NCBI GenBank assembly: GCA_009841145.1
Contig: VXMJ01000022.1
Location: forward strand, 1-42,326
Direction: 5' to 3'
DNA from: Caldilineaceae bacterium SB0661_bin_34
GTDB lineage: Bacteria > Chloroflexota > Anaerolineae > Caldilineales > Caldilineaceae
Length of the DNA: 42,326 nucleotides
The notes below the pieces were generated by a model. It ran no database searches and was not told where the DNA came from. It saw only the letters and a list, made by a program, of their open reading frames with translations. Each line of letters begins with the position of its first letter. Position 1 is the stretch's first letter. This document shows positions 16,601-24,036 of the stretch, piece after piece. Made by a program: the position numbers and the translations under genes.

Positions 16601-16857
16601 GGCTTGAGGGCGACGGCCTGCGTGTCAGCAGGGACGCCGCCGGAGCCCGGGTTTATCTGACCCGGGACGACGGTCAAGTTCTCATGCGGGAAGTGAAGCT
16701 CGGATCATCACTGGGCGCCGGCAACGACGCCGCGGTGCGCTTCGGCCTGGGCCAATCCCGGATTACCGATCTGGAGATCGTCTGGCCCGACGGCTCCCGG
16801 CAATCCGTCACGCCTCCGGAGTCCCCGTTTCTGGTCGTGGCCTATGAGCGACAATAG
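13624..16857 (+). CDS. Large lipoprotein with two tandem CRTAC1-like modules (FG-GAP/VCBS repeats plus ASPIC/UnbV)
   Basis: Secreted lipid-anchored protein of 1077 residues. The N-terminus RVLPLLAAVLLAAC is a lipoprotein signal. It contains two homologous modules of about 500 residues (DNA about 13760-15290 and 15340-16850). Each has many calcium-binding-like FG-GAP repeats (DFDNDGWPDLYV, DFDGDGDSDLYVVN, DNDLDLDMYFSDM), then a conserved NDGPGC-GWCW segment, and ends with an ASPIC/UnbV domain. The two endings are GARVLIETDG with KIGSSLGSGNDTALHFGFG, and GARVYLTRDDG with KLGSSLGAGNDAAVRFGLG. These beta-propeller families are thought to bind partners or glycans; no enzyme activity can be assigned. 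ATG 13624 is chosen because the signal peptide starts there; a GTG at 13582 is possible. Its place 55 bp after a sugar permease suggests co-expression with sugar uptake. Confidence 0.88.
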   Translation: MAISGIADLRRVLPLLAAVLLAACAPVIPPREAPAVPPRGPADEIPLFLNVSARAGIDAQHAATWNQFGEEGEDAPFDTGYMAMGQAWGDFDNDGWPDLYVTGNQAPNALFRNRGDGTFERSVFNDQTALTAAESGGAMWVDFDNDGWKDLYVLVHGPNVLFRNLEGRGFADVAAAAGVDNPGKGEGAAWADFDRDGLLDLYVVNWSCWPDCDPIDPVLAQDALFRNRGDGTFEPVSHLLVPELLRGAGFAASFLDFDGDGDSDLYVVNDRMQNPVGNVLWRNDGPGCGGWCWTDASRDTNSFLLIHGMGLAVGDYDNDLDLDMYFSDMVNPMILLANEEGQTFANRSRTAGVGVGPSPATGWGTAFLDYNNDGWQDLYLATTEFRQETAELGPEGMFLAWPDTLFRNEGDGTFTDVTPTAWIDEPWPALGFAHADFDRDGWTDYVVGEWRRGYALYRNQAVEGRGHRWLKVRLEGRGSVNRDAVGARVLIETDGDLRMMQEVKIGSSLGSGNDTALHFGFGPFRVPEAITVQWPDGTVQRFEDDLPLNAEVLIRHGDAPVDITPATGAAALDPFADVTAAVGLDARHEGFWDMFNPDFASGYLGVGQAWGDFDNDGWLDLFFTGNIADNVLFRNDGGVFSRSALTADVAMPGELTGGAVFADYDNDGWSDLYVIAQGPNRLFRNREGTGFEDVTATAGVGDTGKGSGAAWGDFDGDALLDLYVANWSCYPECKEVDHELAADRLYRNRGDGTFEDVSHLLVHAKRLGAGFAATFLDFDNDGDSDIYVVNDELHNPIGNVLWRNDGPGCSGWCWDDASEETGANVRLAGMGIAAGDLDNDQDLDLYFSNMVNAMALLENRGGEFVSRARLAGVAVGPSPAVGWGTAFLDIDNDGWLDLHLATTKFVQETAAAGPEGMHDPYPDILFHNEGNGRFIEVTPTSWERNGRPTMGSAYADYDLDGFVDIVATRWNEGLQLYRNTGLWGGDNRSLTVRLEGDGLRVSRDAAGARVYLTRDDGQVLMREVKLGSSLGAGNDAAVRFGLGQSRITDLEIVWPDGSRQSVTPPESPFLVVAYERQ

Positions 16858-16974
16858 ATAATCGGAACTGAGGGTTGCGACCATGGCGAACGCCGGCTCC
16901 CTCTGGCCGGTGCCCCCAAGCGGGAGGGTTTTGTCCGCCGCCCCTTCATCCATCAGGAACTGCCAGGGAACTTC

Positions 16975-18225
16975 ATGACTTCGCTCCGAATCTGTCTTTG
17001 GCTTGTCCTCCTGGCCCTTTGGACTCTTCTGGCTGCCGGCTGTGCGGCACTTCCCGAGGGTACAGGGTCACAGGATGCCCTGACGTGCACGGACGAACTC
17101 GGCTGCGTTGCCGTGGCGGCCGACGAACCGGTGACGATTGGATCGATGGTGGTACTGTCGGGTCCCAATGCCAACCTGGGACAGGACGCGGCCAATGCCA
17201 TTGCGATCGCGCTGGCCGAATTCGGAGAGATCCACGGTCATCCCGTGAACCTCATTTCCGAGGACTCGCTGTGCAGTGCCGAAGGTGGCCAGACCGCCGC
17301 CACCAGGCTGATGGCCAATCCGGCCGTGGTCGGCGTGCTGGGCACCTCCTGTTCCAGTGCCGCGACCGCGGCCATCCCCATCGTCACGTCCGCCGGGCGC
17401 AGCATGATCGCGGCTTCTACCACGTCGCCTTCGTTGACGAATCCCGATCGCGACACCGGTGGCGTCTGGCAGCACGGCTACTACCGTACGGCCCACAACG
17501 ACCGCATGCTGGGCCGGTTGGCGGCCGATTACGCCTTCAACCAGCTGGGCGCACGCACCCTGGCCACGATTCACGATGGCAGCATATATGCGGACCTGAA
17601 CCAAGCCATGACCGCCGCGGCCTTCGAGGACCTGGGCGGCGAGGTCGTGTTCCAGGGCGCGGTCAATGTCGGAGACCTGGACATGCGGCCCGTGTTAATC
17701 GAGGTCGCAACGCACGAGCCGGACATCCTGCTCTTTCCGATCTTCCAGCCGGAGGGCAACCTGATCGTCGCCCAGGCACGCGACATTCCGGGCTTGGAAA
17801 ACACGGAACTGATGGGAGGCAACGCCCTCTTCTCGGAAGACTTCCTGCCCAATACGGGCGAAGCGGCCGTGGGCATGTATATGACGGGGCCCCGGATCGT
17901 GAATGCCCGTTACGATGAACTGCGCCGCAAATATGTGGAGATGCACGGCATCCCGCCAACCAGCGGCTACCACGCCCACATGTACGATGCCGTGCGCATG
18001 CTGCTGCATGCCATTACGGCAGCCACCCAAGTGGATGACGACGGCAACCTGTTGATCGGCCTTCAGGCCATCAGGGACACACTGGACAGTCTTGAACAGT
18101 TCGACGGAATCACGGGCTCTCTGACGTGTAGCGCAACAGGAGACTGCGCGACCGGGGAAGCACTGGCCATGTTCCATATTCAGGATCTGGACAGCTGGCC
18201 CCCGGCGGTAGCTCCCCAGCCATGA
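16975..18225 (+). CDS. Branched-chain amino acid-type ABC transporter substrate-binding lipoprotein (family 6)
   Basis: Periplasmic-binding-protein-like lipoprotein of 416 residues. The signal CLWLVLLALWTLLAAGC ends in a lipobox Cys. The Peripla_BP_6/LivJ fold is indicated by VTIGSMVVLSGPNANLGQDAANAIAIALAEF, NLISEDSLCSAEGGQTAATRLMANPAVVGVLGTSCSS at the ligand hinge, RTAHNDRMLGRLAADYAFN, EPDILLFPIFQPEGNLIVAQA and SGYHAHMYDAVRMLLHAI. No Liv permease or ATPase genes accompany it, so it is an orphan binding protein that either feeds a system elsewhere or acts in sensing. The ligand is unknown. It follows the tandem CRTAC1 gene by 117 bp on the same strand. Confidence 0.85.
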   Translation: MTSLRICLWLVLLALWTLLAAGCAALPEGTGSQDALTCTDELGCVAVAADEPVTIGSMVVLSGPNANLGQDAANAIAIALAEFGEIHGHPVNLISEDSLCSAEGGQTAATRLMANPAVVGVLGTSCSSAATAAIPIVTSAGRSMIAASTTSPSLTNPDRDTGGVWQHGYYRTAHNDRMLGRLAADYAFNQLGARTLATIHDGSIYADLNQAMTAAAFEDLGGEVVFQGAVNVGDLDMRPVLIEVATHEPDILLFPIFQPEGNLIVAQARDIPGLENTELMGGNALFSEDFLPNTGEAAVGMYMTGPRIVNARYDELRRKYVEMHGIPPTSGYHAHMYDAVRMLLHAITAATQVDDDGNLLIGLQAIRDTLDSLEQFDGITGSLTCSATGDCATGEALAMFHIQDLDSWPPAVAPQP

Positions 18226-18295
18226 TGACCGGACGGCGGCTCTGCCCCGGTACAGCCGTTCTGCATCCCCGAAACTGAATCCCATTAGGAGTTGC

Positions 18296-18315
18296 ACAGG
18301 GCACCGTTGCCCTGT
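18296..18315 (+). terminator. Hairpin after Liv-type binding protein, possible weak terminator
   Basis: An 8-bp perfect stem (18296-18303 with 18308-18315; ACAGGGCA and its complement) with a four-base loop lies 70 bp after the stop codon. It is followed by TTGACTG rather than a T-run, so termination would be weak. The rest of 18316-18550 contains no gene I can support. Confidence 0.35.
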
Positions 18316-18550
18316 TGACTGCCAAGAAGAACGCGCGGCACACCGTCCTGCGGACACGGCGAACCGACCCGGTACGCCGCCTGTGTGGCTAGTCCTGGAT
18401 CCGGGAGGCCCCAGCACTGCCGACTGTGCAGGCAACAGAGAGCGTGGTCAACGTGTACTCCGGTTCCAGTCTGGCTCACAAGAGCCCGGGCCAAGTGCAG
18501 CAAGGCAATGTGCCGAGAAATGGCAGTGGTCTTAAGCCAACAAGGCTTGC

Positions 18551-19495
18551 TTGATGTTTACATACTTTGATCTCCATGCGAACTCCCGGCGCCTAGCCGT
18601 CCGTAAGGCCGACCTTCAAGGAAGCGTGTACCTGGAGTTACGGATCGCTCAGGGAGAAATCGCCGGCGAGATCAACAACGCCTTGTTGCCCAACGCTCCT
18701 CGGTGGTCACCTGACGGGTCACGGATTGCCTTCGGTAGCAACGACGGCCTTCTGTACGTATACACGGTGGGGGACGCTGCTCCGGAGATTGTCTTTCAAC
18801 GCGAGTCTCTGCAAGCCGGGTTCCCCGAATGGTCCCCTGGGGGTGGCTCGTTGGCATTTTCGGCCTGGGAGCAGGCTTCCCATGGTCCCCCAAACATCCA
18901 TCTTCTTGACCTCCGGACGGGATTGACAACCCAACTGACGGACGATGTCAACACGGTGGACCGCTTTCCTGTATGGTCACCTTCCGGCCGCTGGGTTGCG
19001 TTCCAGCGCCAATACCTTGACGAGGTGGAGAGGACACCGTGGATCTGTGTCGTCGATGTCGAGTCCGATAACTGTCGCGCCGTGGGCCGCGGGGAACTTC
19101 AACGGTTCGGATGGAGTCCAAACTCTTCCCTCCTGCTGGTCAAGGATGGACAAGGTGACTCCACGAGGCTTCGAGCCATTCGCATGGTGGACTCTGTGGT
19201 GGTCTGGACCCACGAAGACGCACTCATTCACGGCGGGGCGTTCTCCGCCAACGGTGACAGCATCCTGCGCATCAGGGAAACCGATCTTTCCTGGATCGCA
19301 TTCCCTGCCGGCGAGCTCAACGACTGCCTGCCTCTGCCGGCCCCTGTTGCAGGATACTTCACCGGCCCGAACATCAACCTTGGCACCGAGGACTCCGTCT
19401 ACTTCCTTGATGAATGCTCGTCCATCAATCGGTGGCAAGCCGGTGGTCAGGTCGCCACCGTTCTACGGGAAGAGCCGGAACCCAAGCCATCGTTT
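18551..19495 (+). pseudogene. N-terminal part of interrupted S9 family peptidase (beta-propeller)
   Basis: First 315 codons (TTG 18551 or ATG 18554) of a prolyl-oligopeptidase/acylaminoacyl-peptidase-type protein. WD40-like PD40 repeats are visible: APRWSPDGSRIAFGSNDG, GFPEWSPGGGSLAFSAW, RFPVWSPSGRWVAFQRQ, QRFGWSPNSSLLLVKDGQ, GGAFSANGDSIL. The propeller normally gates access to the hydrolase domain. The reading frame is cut after KPSF by a tnpB element and runs on through it to a stop at 19807, giving a chimeric tail. The hydrolase half continues in the same frame at 21116. No signal peptide is visible, and the start has no good Shine-Dalgarno, so the N-terminus may itself be incomplete. Confidence 0.8.
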
Positions 19496-19520
19496 GGGAA
19501 TTACATACTTGACCAGGCAC
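19488..19520. repeat. 8-bp target duplication plus left terminal inverted repeat of tnpB element B
   Basis: CATCGTTT (19488-19495) recurs exactly at 21108-21115. The 25 bp at 19496-19520 start GGGAATTACATAC and match the reverse complement of 21083-21107 at 22 positions. The stop codon of tnpB (minus strand TAA) falls inside this repeat, as in element A. Confidence 0.88.
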
Positions 19521-21009
19521 CGGAACCCGGAGGTCCCTGCGCAGTCGGCATGCCTTGTTCACGGGTCACCGAGGTCGATTTGTCCATTGCCAAAGGCAAC
19601 AAACAGGGACCGAGCGCCTCTCGCCGTGCAGAAGCCCCATTCCCGCGGGCCTTCGGGAGCAGGGCCAGACCCCGCGCCAGGATGTTGAGGGCGGCGTTGT
19701 GGTCGGCGTTCGCCTTGTATCCACATGCCACGCACTTGAATGTTGCCTGTGTCCTGCGATTTTCCTGGCCGACATGTCCGCACGATGAGCAGGTTTGGGA
19801 CGTGTAGGCCGCGTCCACATTCACGACATTGCCCGCCTTGTAATCCAGATTTCGTTCCAGCTGACCCCAACCCGTATTGAGGATCCCGCGGTTGAGTCCG
19901 GCCTTCGGCTTCACATTCTTGCCGGGCTCTTCAACCGTGCCCTTGGCACTCCTGGTCATGGCCTTGGTGTTCAGGTCCTCAAGGACCACGGTGTGCGCCG
20001 TGTCGGCCAGCTTGCGGCTCGCCTGGTGGTTGGCGTTCTCCCGGCGCCGCTTCTTCTTGCGTTGCCGCTTCTTCAACTGCCCGCAGATCCGCCGTCCCCG
20101 GTTGGACATGGGCTGGCCGTTGGCCTTGGAGCGCGCCCGCGCCTTGGCCGCACTGCGCTGCTTGCGCTTGATGTTCGCGTCCAGCTTCGGGTCGTCCGGC
20201 ACTTCGTACACTTCGCCTTCGCTGTCCGTGGCCTGGCCGACGTTGCGGTCGACGCCCACGGCACCGGTCCAGGCAGGTTGTTTCAGCCGGTCCGCCGGCA
20301 CTTCATGGAACACGTAGGCGTACCACTTCGGATGTTCCTCGGTCCCTTCCTTGCGGATGCGCACCTGCTTGGCCTTGCAGCCCCGGTACAACCCGCTCCC
20401 TTCCAGACGCACCCATCCCACCTTGGGGATGTGCAATCGGTCGCCGTCCATGCGCACGCCGTCGGGAATGGTGAAGCCGTCGTCCCTGTCGAACTTGGCC
20501 TTGTACTTCGGGAACCCCTTGGGCTTGCCGTCCGACTTGCGCACGCCCAGGGATTGGCCCTGGAACTTGGCCGCGGCCCATGCCTCGAAGAAGCGTGTAT
20601 ACGCGTCGGCCAGGTACTTGGCCGTGTAGCGGAGCGGTGCATAGGGCAGGTCTCCCAACCAGGACAGATCCATATCGCGGTACCGCCGTCCCCAGGGAGA
20701 ACCCAGGAACGCCCGTACCCAGGCGGCATCGGGCCTGCTGCGCAGGTCCGTGAACCGCTTGCCCAGCGTGAAGAACGAGACGGACTTGTCGACGGGCACC
20801 GCACCTTCAATGGCAGCCCCCTTGCCATATTCCTTGTGCAACCGATACCGCCGCTCGCAATCGGCCAGCAGGAGGTTCCACACCAGCCGACAGGCACCTG
20901 CGATCTGCGCGCACAGGGCGGCTTGGGCGCGGCGGTCGAAGCGGATGCGATACCGCTCGCTGCGGACTTCGGTTGTTTTAGACTTGGGGGCAGCAGTCCG
21001 GGTTGGCAT
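19501..21009 (-). CDS. tnpB: TnpB-family RNA-guided endonuclease (element B)
   Basis: RNA-guided nuclease of 502 residues from ATG 21009 (MPTRTAAPKSK). The catalytic triad is intact: Asp254 in GVDRNVG, Glu344 in VLEDLNT and Asp436 in NADHNAALNIL. Zinc ribbon motifs are CSSCG and CVACG. A strongly basic region (KKRQRKKKRRREN) precedes the Glu motif. It shares long stretches with the element A protein, such as SAKGTVE-PGKNVK and LNR-IL--GWGQLER, but it has insertions and many substitutions. As in element A, the C-terminal tail after the last motif is low-complexity and ends in the terminal repeat. The gene runs antisense to the S9 peptidase it interrupts. Confidence 0.88.
   Translation of the reverse strand: MPTRTAAPKSKTTEVRSERYRIRFDRRAQAALCAQIAGACRLVWNLLLADCERRYRLHKEYGKGAAIEGAVPVDKSVSFFTLGKRFTDLRSRPDAAWVRAFLGSPWGRRYRDMDLSWLGDLPYAPLRYTAKYLADAYTRFFEAWAAAKFQGQSLGVRKSDGKPKGFPKYKAKFDRDDGFTIPDGVRMDGDRLHIPKVGWVRLEGSGLYRGCKAKQVRIRKEGTEEHPKWYAYVFHEVPADRLKQPAWTGAVGVDRNVGQATDSEGEVYEVPDDPKLDANIKRKQRSAAKARARSKANGQPMSNRGRRICGQLKKRQRKKKRRRENANHQASRKLADTAHTVVLEDLNTKAMTRSAKGTVEEPGKNVKPKAGLNRGILNTGWGQLERNLDYKAGNVVNVDAAYTSQTCSSCGHVGQENRRTQATFKCVACGYKANADHNAALNILARGLALLPKARGNGASARREALGPCLLPLAMDKSTSVTREQGMPTAQGPPGSGAWSSM
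19559..19690 (-). ncRNA. Candidate omega (guide) RNA scaffold of element B
   Basis: The 3' part of tnpB contains nucleotide blocks conserved with element A (CGCCGTGCAG, AGCCCCA, TCCCGCGGGCC) and ends at TCACGGGTC (19559-19567). Between that motif and the element end lie another 63 bp here but only 39 bp in element A, so the scaffold end relative to the terminus is unclear. If the RNA ran to the element edge, the guide would be the flanking S9 peptidase sequence. Confidence 0.4.
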
Positions 21010-21029
21010 CTTCAACCTGCCTGTCAGGG

Positions 21030-21094
21030 AGCCGCGCGGTGTTGCCAGCACCCGCGGCTTCCGTTCATTATGGCACCCATCCGTGCTTAGTCAT
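21030..21094 (-). promoter_or_regulatory. Promoter and leader hairpin of tnpB in element B
   Basis: On the minus strand, ATGACT (21094-21089) inside the terminal repeat and CATAAT (21072-21067, preceded by TGC) are spaced by 16 bp. A hairpin follows at once: a 7-bp perfect stem AGCCGCG/CGCGGCT (21053-21059 with 21030-21036), partly extended inside. The same box-then-hairpin order precedes the other two complete tnpB genes in this window. Confidence 0.4.
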
Positions 21095-21115
21095 GTATGT
21101 AATTCCCCATCGTTT
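21083..21115. repeat. Right terminal inverted repeat of tnpB element B plus 8-bp target duplication
   Basis: The inverted repeat 21083-21107 (outer end AATTCCC on the plus strand) is followed by CATCGTTT at 21108-21115, identical to 19488-19495. Confidence 0.88.
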
Positions 21116-21844
21116 CTTCACGAAGAGTACTCGGTCGTTTCCGGCGACGGACTCTCGGTACCCGTTCAGCGGTTCATCCCTCCCAACGCCAAGGCTCCAG
21201 CGGTCCTGTATGTTCACGGTGGCCCGGGCACACCGATCAATCCGGACGATGCCACCATGCTTCATCTTCTGGGGGAGGGATACGAGTTTGTCTGCGCGGC
21301 GTACCGGGGCAGCGCGGGGTATGGGCCAAGGCATCGGGGCGCCAACCGCGGAGAGTACGGAAGAGCCGATGTCTGGGATGTTTTGGCCTGTGCCCAGGAC
21401 TGGAAGGAGCGGACGGACGGCTCCCGCCCGTTGATCTTGGCCGGCTACAGCTATGGTGGGTTTCTCGGTCTCCTCGCTCTGTCTCGGGCCAAGGACTTAC
21501 TGGCTGGCGGGATCATCATGTGGCCTGTGACGGGGCTCCATCGCTTCCCCAGCCATGCTCACCGAGCCTTTCCCGAGGAGCGTGAGGATCGGTACCAAGC
21601 ACTGACCGAGCGGTCCCCCGTGGAAAGGGCCAGCCATATTCGAGTCCCGGTCCAGATTTTCCATGGAGCCCTGGATTCTGCCGGCAATATTGAGGAGCTG
21701 TCGGTCATTCAGCAACGCATTCAGACAGCTGGAGGGGATTGCACGTTGAAACTGTTCGATGACGATACACACGCACTGCGCCGGCATCTGGACGAGATCC
21801 ATGCCGACATACTTCGCTTCCTGGGCAGGTTTGAACAAGGGTGA
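21116..21844 (+). pseudogene. C-terminal alpha/beta-hydrolase part of interrupted S9 family peptidase
   Basis: The last 242 codons of the peptidase started at 18551. Joined to the first part, the protein is 557 residues with the complete triad: Ser427 in GYSYGGF, Asp502 in FHGALDSAGN and His534 in DDDTHALRR. The oxyanion-region motif LYVHGGPG and the AAYRGSAGYG strand are typical of S9 prolyl oligopeptidase-like enzymes. On its own it lacks a start codon with Shine-Dalgarno, so it is probably not translated. No disabling mutation is visible in either half, which points to a recent insertion. Precise loss of the element would restore the enzyme. Confidence 0.85.
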
Positions 21845-21959
21845 CACGATTTCGGTCGGACAGTGCGATTTCTGCCCTCCACGAAAATTCCAAGGATCTG
21901 TGGACATGGGTGGCGAACACGTTGACTGGCCAACACGTTCCCTCGGCTGTTAAATGACA

Positions 21960-22000
21960 GACCGCCGGATTCATGGCTCACAACCATGAATCCGGCGGTC
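21960..22000. terminator. Strong 17-bp hairpin between convergent genes, bidirectional terminator
   Basis: Bases 21960-21976 pair perfectly with 21984-22000 around a seven-base loop. The stem starts GACCGCCGGATTCATGG. It sits between the end of the S9 peptidase (+) and the end of the family 5 binding-protein gene (-). It is followed by CTTTC on the plus strand and TGTCATTT on the minus strand, so it may stop transcription in both directions. Confidence 0.7.
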
Positions 22001-22086
22001 CTTTCAGATCGATCCGCTATCTGTGAGGAGTCGGTGATGCCACCGGGCGATCCGCCACAGATAAAGGGCCATAGGGCCCCGCGGGT

Positions 22087-24036
22087 CTAGTTCATTTCAC
22101 ATCCTTCCTTCACATACAGCAGCTTGTGGTTCGTCCACGAACCGTGATGGTACACGGGACCTGTCACCACATTGCCCAGACAGTTGGTGAACAGGTGGTA
22201 GATCCCGGGCTGTTCCACAAAGGTGAAAAAGGGATTGTTGTCGTAAATCCACTGGTTCCGCACCTGTTCCCATTCCATGAACTCGGGTGTCCCGAACACA
22301 TGCTGCGCAAGGTTCTCATGGATGGTCAGGAACTCCTTTATCCAATCAGGCGGCTCCTCTCCCCGTTCGCCGTCCGACTGGTACCAGGCCTGATACAGGG
22401 GACCGGTATTCGTTGTGGGCAGATACTCGGGATAGGAAGGATTGTGGGAGTGCCACAACGGGGCCGTGTTCCAGGTGATGCCCGACTTGTGCTCGTTGGC
22501 GGCCCGGGTCTGGTTGTTGATGCCGGACTCGAATTGCTGGTAGTCGGTGCGCAGGCCCACGGCCTCGAAATAGTCCTTGAGGAATGGCGCCTGTTCAAAA
22601 TAGCCGCCCCACTGATCCAGGTGAATGAAGATTTCGAACTCCTCACCGTCCGGACCCAACCGGAAACCATCGGCATCCCTTTCCGCCATGCCCATTTCGT
22701 CCAGCAGCGCATTCGCTCCGTCGGGGTCGTACACAGCCGTCTGGGTGGCGGGCAGGGATCCCTGTGCGAAGTAGAGTTCGTCCAGCAGTTCCTGGCTGTC
22801 GATGGCCAGCTGGAGCGCCTCCCGGAATCTCCCGTCATTCACCGCGGCCCTCCAACCTGGATCGGCGTGGCTCAGGTTGAGGTAGAACATCCGCGAGTCC
22901 TTGTTCGGGTAGATGAGGGTGATGTAATTGCCTTCCTCCTGCCTCTCCATCAACAAGGGCAGCACCGTCAAGTCGGTTTGCCAATGGTAGTGGGCCTGCC
23001 GCGAGAACATGAGGAGCTCGGCCTGTTCCTTGGCCGAGAATCCGATATTGACGTACTTGCGGTAGTCGGGGTAGGGCAACTGGTTCCCGGCCGTGTCCAC
23101 TGCGTGATAGTAGGGATTGCGCACGAGGGTGAACCGGTCGCCTTCGTGTTCCGTCAGGAGATAGGTGTTGAGCTGTGGGAATCCGATGGAATGATCCGCG
23201 GTGTTCTGCCACATCCGCATATCCGTCTGATTGAACAGATCAACCCAGGTCTCCAACCCTTCCTCCGCCACCATGGCGGCGAGAGCATCCTCCTCGGCGT
23301 AGGCCGGGTGGTAGCGGGACATGTGGTGCTTGGGCTTGAGCAGGTCGTAATACCCGGTACCCAAGGCAGTGATGTTGTATTCCCAGGCCTTGTAGGGTTC
23401 GGGGTAGACCAGCTTGAAGGTGAAATCGTCCACTACCTCCAACGTTGGCTCCGCACCCCCCGTAAGACCGCCGGTCAGGAGATAGTTGGGCATGGAGGGA
23501 TAGAGATCGTCGTTCTGAAGCACATCCTCCACCGCAAACGCCACGTCTTCGGTGGTCAAGGGTGCTCCATCGGACCACTTGTGGCCGGCACGCAACGTCA
23601 GCGTCACTTCCGTGTAGTCGTCGCTGATGTCCCAGTCCCGGTAGACGCCGCCAGCCTGGATCTTCGGTTCGCGGTTGTCCGTGATGAACGGAGGCTCCTT
23701 CATTTCAACGTGCACGACGGTGTAGATAATCTCGCCACCGTAATCGCCAATCTGGATATCGACCCAGTCCGGGTTGACGGCCAGTCCTTCGCCCAACACC
23801 AGGGGTTCGACGGGCAATCGTTCACAGACGCCCGGCAAGGTCCCGGCCGCCACCTGTTCCGCCAACATCGGAGCCTCGTTGTAGGGGCAGCCGTCGTCTG
23901 CGACGTCGGCCATCTCCTCGGCCTCGGGTTCGGCCATTTCCGCCGGCGCCTCGGCCGGGCCACAGGCTGCCAACACCAGCATCAGACACGCAACAAGCCC
24001 GACCAACAAATAGCGGGCTCCCATCAATCTATACAT
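22087..24036 (-). CDS. ABC transporter substrate-binding lipoprotein, family 5 (Opp/Dpp type), likely oligosaccharide-binding
   Basis: Extracytoplasmic binding protein of 649 residues. The signal YLLVGLVACLMLVLAAC ends in a lipobox Cys, followed by a Glu/Ala-rich linker. SBP_bac_5 features include LTLRAGHKWSDGAPLTTEDVAFAVEDVL, FKLVYPEP, RNPYYHAVDTAGNQLPYPD and FREALQLAIDSQELLDELYFAQG. It is longer than peptide-binding OppA (about 540), like binding proteins of oligosaccharide-importing Opp systems. ATG 24036 is fixed by CAGGAGC seven bases upstream. It is the last gene of the cluster with GH29, GH2 and Opp-type transporter genes, so an oligosaccharide ligand containing mannose or fucose is the best guess. 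A strong hairpin terminator follows 86 bp downstream. Confidence 0.88.
   Translation of the reverse strand: MYRLMGARYLLVGLVACLMLVLAACGPAEAPAEMAEPEAEEMADVADDGCPYNEAPMLAEQVAAGTLPGVCERLPVEPLVLGEGLAVNPDWVDIQIGDYGGEIIYTVVHVEMKEPPFITDNREPKIQAGGVYRDWDISDDYTEVTLTLRAGHKWSDGAPLTTEDVAFAVEDVLQNDDLYPSMPNYLLTGGLTGGAEPTLEVVDDFTFKLVYPEPYKAWEYNITALGTGYYDLLKPKHHMSRYHPAYAEEDALAAMVAEEGLETWVDLFNQTDMRMWQNTADHSIGFPQLNTYLLTEHEGDRFTLVRNPYYHAVDTAGNQLPYPDYRKYVNIGFSAKEQAELLMFSRQAHYHWQTDLTVLPLLMERQEEGNYITLIYPNKDSRMFYLNLSHADPGWRAAVNDGRFREALQLAIDSQELLDELYFAQGSLPATQTAVYDPDGANALLDEMGMAERDADGFRLGPDGEEFEIFIHLDQWGGYFEQAPFLKDYFEAVGLRTDYQQFESGINNQTRAANEHKSGITWNTAPLWHSHNPSYPEYLPTTNTGPLYQAWYQSDGERGEEPPDWIKEFLTIHENLAQHVFGTPEFMEWEQVRNQWIYDNNPFFTFVEQPGIYHLFTNCLGNVVTGPVYHHGSWTNHKLLYVKEGCEMN

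Larger units (their letters stand above)
19496..21107 (-). mobile_element. TIR-bounded, tnpB-only transposable element B (1612 bp)
   Basis: The ends are fixed by 25-bp terminal inverted repeats (22 of 25 identical) and a perfect 8-bp direct repeat. Removing 19496-21115 joins codon 315 of the S9 peptidase exactly in frame to its remaining 242 codons, which independently confirms the boundaries. The only gene is a minus-strand tnpB; no DDE or Y1 transposase is present. Element A has the same design, including GGG ends with TTA.ATAC in the repeat, 8-bp duplication, stop codon in one repeat, promoter starting in the other, and TCACGGGTC inside the left end. The internal genes have diverged clearly, so this is an established family rather than one accident. 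Confidence 0.85.

Noticed and set aside
14215-16677. 820-codon open frame antisense to the CRTAC1-like gene
   Set aside because: Repetitive Val/Gly/His-rich shadow produced by the FG-GAP repeats on the other strand; no start signal or family features.
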